Below are positions 58,182-64,000 of a stretch of DNA of 64,000 nt, one piece after another (position 1 is the first letter of the stretch; every line of letters starts with the position of its first letter). Origin of the DNA: an uncultured Cellvibrionales bacterium (GTDB lineage: Bacteria > Pseudomonadota > Gammaproteobacteria > Pseudomonadales > Dasaniaceae); assembly GCA_913019905.1 (NCBI GenBank), contig CAJVZD010000014.1, positions 1 through 64,000 on the forward strand, written 5' to 3'. A model generated the notes under the pieces. The model searched no databases and was not told the origin of the DNA. It was given only the letters and a program-made list of their open reading frames with translations. Both the position numbers and the translations under genes were made by a program.

Positions 58182-58346
58182 ATGCCGGAAGAAATAAAAG
58201 ACGAAGACATAAAGGAAAATATTCCTCTGATGCAAAGAATTTTGGACAACCCGTTCATGCTGTTATTTATCGGCATCACATTTCCAACCATGCTTTACAT
58301 CGTTTGGGGTGTTATGGAATTAATCTCACTGCCACTCGCCGACTAA
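58182..58346 (+). CDS. 54-residue single-pass membrane protein of the NO-reductase-type operon
   Basis: The product starts MPEEIKDEDIKENIPLM and has one TM helix (FMLLFIGITFPTMLYIVWGV). AAAGGAG lies 8 bases before the ATG. It is too short for most gene finders but is placed directly behind the FNR box as first gene, 60 bases before subunit II. Small single-helix subunits occur in several heme-copper oxidase complexes (for example subunit IIa of ba3 oxidase), so a structural subunit is a reasonable inference. Confidence 0.8.
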   Translation: MPEEIKDEDIKENIPLMQRILDNPFMLLFIGITFPTMLYIVWGVMELISLPLAD

Positions 58347-58406
58347 TCGAACCCGTTTTAGTCGTAGAGAACATCATCTTTACACAAAACAAGAAGGGAA
58401 TAACTT

Positions 58407-58949
58407 ATGACTAGTATCTCCCCCCCCGCCACGAAAGTCTGGTGGAAAGAGCCGATCGCAAAAGGCGAACTTATCTGGATATCTGTCGTCGTCGTGTGGG
58501 GGATAATTCTCACGCTGATGATGCCGTTCTGGCACATTTACGGAGAACAGAATCTATCCAGTGAAGCCTACCGTACAACCCCAGAGAACTACATGGAAAA
58601 AACGCAAGCCATGGTAGATCAGTACACGATTCGTAAAGAAGGTGAACGACAAGTTCCTGTTGTGAAACCTCCGGCCGGCATCGACATTTATATGGTCGGC
58701 CGCTTATGGGAATGGTGGCCGATTTTAGAGCTGAAAAAAGACGAGACCTACCGTTTACATGTTGCGTCGATTGACTGGCAACATGGATTTTCCCTACAGC
58801 CGACTAATTTAAACGTTCAAGTATTGCCTGGTTACGACATGGTTTTGACAGTAACACCCAATAAAACAGGGAAACACACGGTAGTTTGTAACGAATACTG
58901 CGGGATCGGCCACCATAACATGCTGGGCACGATCTATGTTGTCGAATAG
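58407..58949 (+). CDS. CuA-containing subunit II of a heme-copper oxidoreductase
   Basis: A 180-residue protein with one N-terminal TM helix (ELIWISVVVVWGIILTLMM) and a periplasmic cupredoxin domain. All CuA ligands are present: His126 in DWQHGF and C161-x3-C165-x3-H169-x2-M172 in CNEYCGIGHHNM. The short, single-helix form resembles subunit II of B-family (ba3-type) enzymes and of NorS-type proteins. It accepts electrons from soluble cytochrome c or cupredoxin. AAGGGA precedes the ATG; subunit I starts 9 bases after its stop. Confidence 0.93.
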   Translation: MTSISPPATKVWWKEPIAKGELIWISVVVVWGIILTLMMPFWHIYGEQNLSSEAYRTTPENYMEKTQAMVDQYTIRKEGERQVPVVKPPAGIDIYMVGRLWEWWPILELKKDETYRLHVASIDWQHGFSLQPTNLNVQVLPGYDMVLTVTPNKTGKHTVVCNEYCGIGHHNMLGTIYVVE

Positions 58950-58958
58950 GGGATCGAT

Positions 58959-60656
58959 ATGAATACAAATAATGATTTTAGAGTTTGTCCGGATACCGGA
59001 CTAAAATGGCATCGGCCCGCAGAAAGACTGATGAAGTTAAATGCGGTTGCAGCGGTTGTGTTTCTTCTTGTGGGCGGTTTCCTTGGGCTAGGGGTTGGAT
59101 TAACCCGCTGGCCCGAAGTGCATTTACTCGGCCCCGATACTTTTTACCAAGTGCTAACTGCGCATGGCATTAACGTGTTGATATTCTGGATTATTTTTTT
59201 CGAAATGGCCGTACTGCAATTCGCCTCCTCGACACTGTTAGGATGCCGTATTGCAACGCCCAAACTCGGCATGGTCGCTTTCTTGATGATGGTCGTCGGC
59301 GCGATACTCAATAATTATGCAGTGCTTGTCGTCGGTAACTCCAGCGTAATGATGACCTCGTATGTACCAATGCCCGCGGACACCTTGTTTTACGTCGGGC
59401 TGATTGTCTTTGCCGTCGGTGCGTTGATTAACTGTTTTATTTTCCTGGGCACACTGGTAATTGCCAAAGAAGAAAAAACCTATGAGGGCTCTCTGCCACT
59501 TGTTTCATTTGGAGCTCTGACTGCCTGCATCATCGCGATATTCACGATCGCGTCGGGCGCAGTCATATTGATACCCACCTTGTTATGGAATCTCGGCTTT
59601 ATTAACAATATTGATGCGGGATTGTATCGACTAATATGGTGGGCCTTTGGCCATTCTTCACAGCAAATTAACGTCGCCGCACAAGTCTCTATCTGGTACG
59701 CCATTGCAGCTATTTTGTTCGGCGCTAAACCTTTGTCGGAAAAAGTAAGTCGCTTTGCCTTTTTACTTTACATCGCCGTATTACAACTCGCATCTGCACA
59801 TCACTTGTTGGTAGACCCCGGTCTCAGCTCTGAATGGAAAATTTTCAATACAAGTTACGCCATGTACTTAGCCGTAATGGCCAGTATGGTTCACGGACTG
59901 ACAGTTCCTGGCTCGATCGAACACGCTCAACGGGCGAGAGGATTAACCGCTGGTTTGTTCGAATGGTTGCGAAAAGCACCCTGGGGTAATCCGGTTTTTT
60001 CTGCAATGTTCATATCCCTTGTTGGATTTGGTGTGTTGGGCGGAATCACCGGCGTTGTCATGGGCACAGAGCAAATTAATTTACTGGTCCACAATACGCT
60101 TTACGTGCCTGGGCACTTTCACGCTACGGTCGTTATCGGCACCACACTCACCTTTATGGCATTGACATACTGGTTAGTTCCGATCATGTTCCGTCGCCAA
60201 CTCATCATGAAAAAACTAGCGAGCTTGCAGCCCTGGTTGTTCGGTATCGGCATGAGCGGCGTTGCGTTGTTTCTTATGGGGGCAGGTACTTTAGGAGTAC
60301 CACGACGTCACTGGGATATTTTGTTTACCAGCGCTGATGGCGGTTATGAATTTTCAGCCGCAGCATTAACCATGATGAGTTTAAACGGAATGTCGGTATT
60401 GCTTGCCTGTTTCGGCGGCGCCGCTTTCTGTGTGATCATCGTCGGCTCCTTATTGTTCGGGAAAAAGATTGGCGAAGATGAAAAAGTCGGTGAAGCGATG
60501 ATTGTTCCCGCCGTAACGGATGAAGAGTACGCCACAAACAAAGAGCCCTTAACCATACCGGGTACGTTAGCGATGGTTTCCGTGTTTTTTGTCGCCTTTG
60601 CGTTGTATTACTTTATCAATTGGAAGTATCTCTCTGAAACGTGGGGATTGAGCTAG
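58959..60656 (+). CDS. Heme-copper subunit I lacking the active-site Tyr; probable nitric oxide reductase (sNOR-like)
   Basis: A 565-residue integral membrane protein with about 13-14 helices. Ligand histidines are all present: His69 (TAHGIN, low-spin heme), His232 (FGHSSQQ, CuB), His281-His282 (ASAHHLL, CuB) and His386/His388 (VPGHFHATV, high-spin and low-spin hemes). In oxygen reductases the helix VI motif has Tyr four residues after the CuB His; here it is Gln236. Loss of this cross-linked Tyr is the hallmark of NO-reducing members. Together with a CuA subunit, SCO and NirS, this fits the sNOR (norSY-senC) type. It is not NorB, which lacks a CuA partner. Confidence 0.85.
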   Translation: MNTNNDFRVCPDTGLKWHRPAERLMKLNAVAAVVFLLVGGFLGLGVGLTRWPEVHLLGPDTFYQVLTAHGINVLIFWIIFFEMAVLQFASSTLLGCRIATPKLGMVAFLMMVVGAILNNYAVLVVGNSSVMMTSYVPMPADTLFYVGLIVFAVGALINCFIFLGTLVIAKEEKTYEGSLPLVSFGALTACIIAIFTIASGAVILIPTLLWNLGFINNIDAGLYRLIWWAFGHSSQQINVAAQVSIWYAIAAILFGAKPLSEKVSRFAFLLYIAVLQLASAHHLLVDPGLSSEWKIFNTSYAMYLAVMASMVHGLTVPGSIEHAQRARGLTAGLFEWLRKAPWGNPVFSAMFISLVGFGVLGGITGVVMGTEQINLLVHNTLYVPGHFHATVVIGTTLTFMALTYWLVPIMFRRQLIMKKLASLQPWLFGIGMSGVALFLMGAGTLGVPRRHWDILFTSADGGYEFSAAALTMMSLNGMSVLLACFGGAAFCVIIVGSLLFGKKIGEDEKVGEAMIVPAVTDEEYATNKEPLTIPGTLAMVSVFFVAFALYYFINWKYLSETWGLS

Positions 60657-60727
60657 CGTGGCTAACTCAATAGAGATTTCACTGTCCAGCCTTTCGCATC
60701 TATTGGTGAAAAGAGGCGAGAATTAGT

Positions 60728-61585
60728 ATGTTTGCGCAGATCGTAGATATATTTAAGTTACGCATTGGAGTCCTAATGGCAGTGACGGCCTTGGCAGGGT
60801 TTACCGTTACTCCAGGCATAGAGCTTTCAAGTCCCGAAATACTGATCCTTGTTCTTTCAGTATTAGGGGCTTCTGCTGCCGCAGGCGCCTTTAATCAATA
60901 TGCTGAAAGGGATTTGGATGCGCTGATGGAGCGCACCAAATCGCGACCATTTGTGACTGGAGCCGCAAACCACGGACAAAAATGGCTGTGGATTATCGCT
61001 AGCCTGTTACTGGTTTCGGTCGGTACTGCCTGCTGGATGTTCAACCTCGCGGTGGGCTTTCATGTATTCATGGGGGCCTTTATTTACGGCATTATTTATA
61101 CACTGTGGCTTAAAAGACGAACTGTGTGGAATATTGTAGTGGGAGGTGCGGCGGGAAGTTTTGCTGTGCTGGCGGGAGCGTCAGCCGCCGACCCCACGCT
61201 AAATATGTCTTCAATTTTGCTGGCAGTGGTTTTATTTTTGTGGACGCCCCCGCATTTTTGGGCACTGGCAATTACCATGCGAAAAGACTATACCGCTGCC
61301 GGCGTACCGATGTTACCCGTCGTTAAGGGCGACGAAGCCGCCGCAAAAATCATCTTCTTTAGTGTACTAGTTCTAGTGGCGGCATCTCTGCTACCCGGTT
61401 TGTTTGGTATGGGATGGATTTATCTCGCTGGAGCGACTGTCGGTGGCGCCTGTTTCATCTGGACCGCGATTACCATGATGAAAGACACGAATCCTAAAAC
61501 GGCCATCCATTGTTTCATTGCATCTATCGTGCAATTAACTTTGTTGCTGATTACCGCAATCGCCGATCCGTTAATTTTGGGATAA
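60728..61585 (+). CDS. ctaB: Protoheme IX farnesyltransferase (heme O synthase)
   Basis: A UbiA-type prenyltransferase of 285 residues that adds a farnesyl group to heme b. The Asp-rich prenyl site is NQYAERDLDALMERTKSRP. A second acidic region DPTLNMSSI precedes LWTPPHFWALAI, typical of CtaB/CyoE. Eight or nine TM helices are evident. GAGGCGAG lies before the ATG. Placement between subunit I and SCO implies it serves this enzyme, which may then carry a farnesylated heme (o- or a-type), unlike NorBC with heme b only. Confidence 0.92.
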   Translation: MFAQIVDIFKLRIGVLMAVTALAGFTVTPGIELSSPEILILVLSVLGASAAAGAFNQYAERDLDALMERTKSRPFVTGAANHGQKWLWIIASLLLVSVGTACWMFNLAVGFHVFMGAFIYGIIYTLWLKRRTVWNIVVGGAAGSFAVLAGASAADPTLNMSSILLAVVLFLWTPPHFWALAITMRKDYTAAGVPMLPVVKGDEAAAKIIFFSVLVLVAASLLPGLFGMGWIYLAGATVGGACFIWTAITMMKDTNPKTAIHCFIASIVQLTLLLITAIADPLILG

Positions 61586-61587
61586 CA

Positions 61588-62535
61588 ATGAAAAAAACTC
61601 TACTTTTGGCAGTCGTGCTGGCCACTATATGTGCGCCCCCAATCTTCGCACAGGAAACTGTTGAGCCGGGAGAAACACCTCACCAGCATGAAATGGCCGC
61701 TACGTTTAAACGCGAAAATGCGTTAGCTATTAGTCAGTCAGCGGTAGGAAATTCAGTAGCAGACTTCAAATTTGTCAGCACTCGTGAAGAAAAAAAACAA
61801 CTCTCTGATTATGCTGGAAAGCCCCTTATTATCAGCCTGATTTACACTTCCTGTTACCATATCTGCCCGACTACGACCCAGCACTTGAACAAAGTGGTCA
61901 ATAAAGCGAAGAAAGTACTGGGCGACGACTCATTTAACGTTATTACTATTGGATTTGATACGGCCAACGACACGGCAAAAACAATGGGAGCATTTGCCAA
62001 ACAGCAATCGGTTAACGAAGAAAACTGGGATTTTTTGGCGACTGATAAAAATACAGTTTTTCAGTTATCCCAAGATCTGGGTTTCCAGTTTATTCGGTCA
62101 CCGAGCGGCTTTGACCATCTGATTCAAACCACCCTATTGGATAGCAAAGGCGTCGTTGTGCGGCAGGTATACGGGATGACTTTTGAAACACCCCATCTAG
62201 TGGGACCGTTAAAGCAATTAGTCTTTTCAGAAAATATTGATCACTCGCTGTTTCAGGAGATTAGCGCAAAGATTCGTCTATTTTGTACCGTTTACGATCC
62301 CTACTCAGACAGCTACCAATTTGACTATTCCATTTTTGTCGGCCTATTTGTCGGGTTGTTTGTCGGAGGTCTGATGGTATTTTTTGTGTTGCGCGAATGG
62401 CGCCACAGCAACTCAAGCAGAGCGCAATTGAAAACGAATCAATCGAGTAGCGTCGCTGAGAATGAACCAGCGGTGACTGGGTATCCAAAAATGTCCGTCA
62501 AACAACCCGCGCCGACGCTAGAAGTCGTTGAATAA
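61588..62535 (+). CDS. SCO1/SenC-family copper chaperone
   Basis: A 315-residue protein from the ATG at 61588, 2 bases after ctaB. A signal peptide ends at PPIFAQET. The thioredoxin-like SCO domain has the copper-binding C89-x3-C93 in YTSCYHICPTT and His177 in GFDHLIQTTLLDSKG. A C-terminal TM helix (IFVGLFVGLFVGGLMVFFVL) anchors it; this extension is not in typical SCO proteins. The expected role is loading CuA of subunit II. In the norSY-senC clusters of ammonia oxidisers a SenC protein holds the same position. Confidence 0.92.
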   Translation: MKKTLLLAVVLATICAPPIFAQETVEPGETPHQHEMAATFKRENALAISQSAVGNSVADFKFVSTREEKKQLSDYAGKPLIISLIYTSCYHICPTTTQHLNKVVNKAKKVLGDDSFNVITIGFDTANDTAKTMGAFAKQQSVNEENWDFLATDKNTVFQLSQDLGFQFIRSPSGFDHLIQTTLLDSKGVVVRQVYGMTFETPHLVGPLKQLVFSENIDHSLFQEISAKIRLFCTVYDPYSDSYQFDYSIFVGLFVGLFVGGLMVFFVLREWRHSNSSRAQLKTNQSSSVAENEPAVTGYPKMSVKQPAPTLEVVE

Positions 62536-62550
62536 CGGAATCCCACAGAA

Positions 62551-64000
62551 GTGATAAGACAATTCGAACAGCTGTTATTAAACGCCTTCCAACTGATTGA
62601 AGATGGCTTCAATCAAATTTTCGGCAATCGCTGGAATCCCTGGTACCAGCTCGGTGCACTGTCGTTTTATTTCTTTTGGATTATTATAGTTAGTGGCCTC
62701 TATCTGTTTATCTTCTTTGATACCAGTATCACTGGCGCTTATGAGTCTGTGCAATCACTGACTCTCGGGCAATGGTACGCCGGTGGCATCATGCGCAGCT
62801 TGCATCGATATGCTTCTGACGGAATGGCAATTACCGTCACTCTTCATCTAATACGGGAATTTTCTCTCGGTCGTTTTCGTGGCGCACGCTGGTTTTCATG
62901 GTTTTCTGGCGTTCCTCTACTGTGGCTGTTATTTGCATCCGCAATTGGAGGATATTGGCTTGTTTGGGATCAGCTCGCCCAATACATTGCAGAGGTCACT
63001 TCAGAATGGTTTGGCTGGCTGCCGGTCATTGGAGATTCTCTCGCTCGTAATTTTGTCTCTACAAAAACGCTGAGTGACCGATTTTTCTCACTGCTGGTCT
63101 TTATGCATATCGCTATCCCGCTATTTCTTTTACTGGGAATGTTTATTCATATAAAACGAATCAAATTAGCTAAAACAAACCCACCAAAAGGCCTGGCCCG
63201 AGGCGTATTAGCTGCGCTGCTTTTACTGTCCATTATCAAACCGGCCCTAAGCATGCAACAAGCCGAACTGTCTCTGCTCGTTACCGATATTAATATGGAT
63301 TGGATCTACTTGAATGTCTATCCATTATTGGACATCTGGGGAGCGGCTTACGTGTGGCTTTTACTGGTTGGTATTTCGACCGTGCTAGCAATGCTACCGT
63401 GGCTGTCTCCAGAAAAGAGCGATGCTCTTCGCGTGGCGGCAGTTAATCCTGAGAATTGCAACGGCTGTAGCTGGTGCTTTCAGGACTGTCCCTACGAAGC
63501 GATTACCATGGTTGACCACGAATTTAAAAAAGGCCATAAACAGGCAGAAGTAGACGCAGATCTTTGTACCGCTTGTGGGATTTGCGCTGGATCTTGTCCG
63601 TCGGCAACACCCTTTCGCCATGTCGATGAACTGGTGTCCGGGATCGAAATACCTGACTTTTCCATAGACCGCCTCCGAGAAGAAACCGACCGACAACTCG
63701 CCCACCTGGATGGCAACGAACAAATTGTCGTCTTTGGGTGTGACCACGCCTTAAATGTCAAAACGATAGCCGATCGGCAAACTGCGGTCATCAGTCTTCC
63801 TTGCAGTGGATTATTGCCACCATCTTTTGCCGACTATATATCCCGCAAAGAAGCCATTAAGGGTGTTTTGATCAGCGGCTGCAGTGGTGAAGACTGTTTT
63901 TTCCGTAAAGGCAGCGACTGGACTGAGCAACGCTTTCATCGCCAACGCATGCCTCATTTGCGAACCAAGGCCGGCGCCGAAAAAGTCCAAATTTTTTGGG
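62551..64000 (+). CDS. Cytochrome b / ferredoxin / MvhD-like fusion protein (cut by window edge)
   Basis: At least 483 residues; it runs off the window without a stop. It starts with GTG 15 bases after the SCO stop, in the same frame. The N-terminal part is a cytochrome b/b6-type four-helix domain with two His pairs spaced H-x13-H (His85/His99 and His186/His200), so two b hemes. Two 4Fe-4S sets follow (CNGCSWCFQDCP at 303 and CTACGICAGSCP at 339). From about 380 an MvhD/FrhD-like domain begins (VVFGCDHA, SLPCSGLLPP, LISGCSGEDCFF). It probably moves electrons between quinol and the enzyme or another carrier; direction unknown. Confidence 0.85.
   Translation, partial: MIRQFEQLLLNAFQLIEDGFNQIFGNRWNPWYQLGALSFYFFWIIIVSGLYLFIFFDTSITGAYESVQSLTLGQWYAGGIMRSLHRYASDGMAITVTLHLIREFSLGRFRGARWFSWFSGVPLLWLLFASAIGGYWLVWDQLAQYIAEVTSEWFGWLPVIGDSLARNFVSTKTLSDRFFSLLVFMHIAIPLFLLLGMFIHIKRIKLAKTNPPKGLARGVLAALLLLSIIKPALSMQQAELSLLVTDINMDWIYLNVYPLLDIWGAAYVWLLLVGISTVLAMLPWLSPEKSDALRVAAVNPENCNGCSWCFQDCPYEAITMVDHEFKKGHKQAEVDADLCTACGICAGSCPSATPFRHVDELVSGIEIPDFSIDRLREETDRQLAHLDGNEQIVVFGCDHALNVKTIADRQTAVISLPCSGLLPPSFADYISRKEAIKGVLISGCSGEDCFFRKGSDWTEQRFHRQRMPHLRTKAGAEKVQIFW

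Noticed and set aside
58023..58235. Minus-strand 70-codon open frame
   Set aside because: It lies opposite the FNR box and the start of the small membrane protein gene, and its composition is that of a shadow frame.
58959..60656. Reading the subunit I gene as a cytochrome c oxidase (oxygen reductase)
   Set aside because: The Tyr four residues after the CuB histidine is replaced by Gln236, so the O2-reductase active site is not complete. The NirS context also favours NO.

Overview
The window reads as chromosome of an aerobic-to-microaerobic marine-type gammaproteobacterium of moderate GC (Pseudomonadales/Cellvibrionales-like). This rests on the eno-kdsA-pyrG-tilS-dnaE block, FabV as enoyl-ACP reductase, WaaC, MiaE and a PpnN-type nucleosidase. 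The species cannot be fixed from the sequence. No rRNA, tRNA, CRISPR array, transposase or phage gene was seen.

Layout. 1-11675 (minus strand): housekeeping genes eno (partial), kdsA, pyrG, tilS and dnaE, interrupted between pyrG and tilS by a small lipoprotein, a hotdog thioesterase, a thiolase and an SDR dehydrogenase. accA, usually next to dnaE, is missing. 11940-20294 (plus strand): ppnN, then single genes for envelope or secreted proteins (DUF1499, M28 peptidase, DUF4124, Tat-exported dienelactone-hydrolase-like protein, Rossmann protein, SGNH hydrolase). 20684-25002 (minus): a two-gene RND efflux pump.

25429-40118 (minus): a 13-gene run, mostly tightly spaced, that I consider the most novel part. 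It holds a TPR protein with a TonB-C-like tail, a Ser/Gly-rich lipoprotein, a secreted protein, two PEGA/TPR-type membrane proteins (one ending in a SUMF1-like domain), a MotA/TolQ/ExbB-type channel, a degenerate Hsp70/actin-fold protein, two VWA proteins whose N-termini look like ExbD/MotB helices, two lipoproteins and an M48 protease. The parts suggest a proton-driven envelope machine. No named system that I know matches.

40557-51332: a methyltransferase, a DUF2959 lipoprotein, two metallo-beta-lactamase-fold hydrolases, fabV, miaE, and LPS-core-type genes (a glycosidase-like/Kdo-kinase-like fusion, a family-2 glycosyltransferase, waaC). 51476-54246: a TonB-dependent receptor and a secreted protein.

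54363-64000 (plus): a nitrite/nitric-oxide respiration cluster. It contains a NosR/NirI-like flavo-Fe-S membrane protein, cytochrome cd1 nitrite reductase NirS, a 54-residue membrane protein, a CuA subunit II, a heme-copper subunit I whose active-site Tyr is replaced by Gln, CtaB, a SCO/SenC copper chaperone, and a truncated cytochrome b/ferredoxin/MvhD-like fusion. Four FNR/DNR-type boxes precede its transcription units. The set resembles the sNOR (norSY-senC) type of nitric oxide reductase rather than NorBC.

Six intergenic spacers hold unrelated sequences that are all tandemly repeated with a 13-14 bp period. Two MITE-like inverted-repeat elements share end sequences, and one of them supplies the stop codon of the RND permease.
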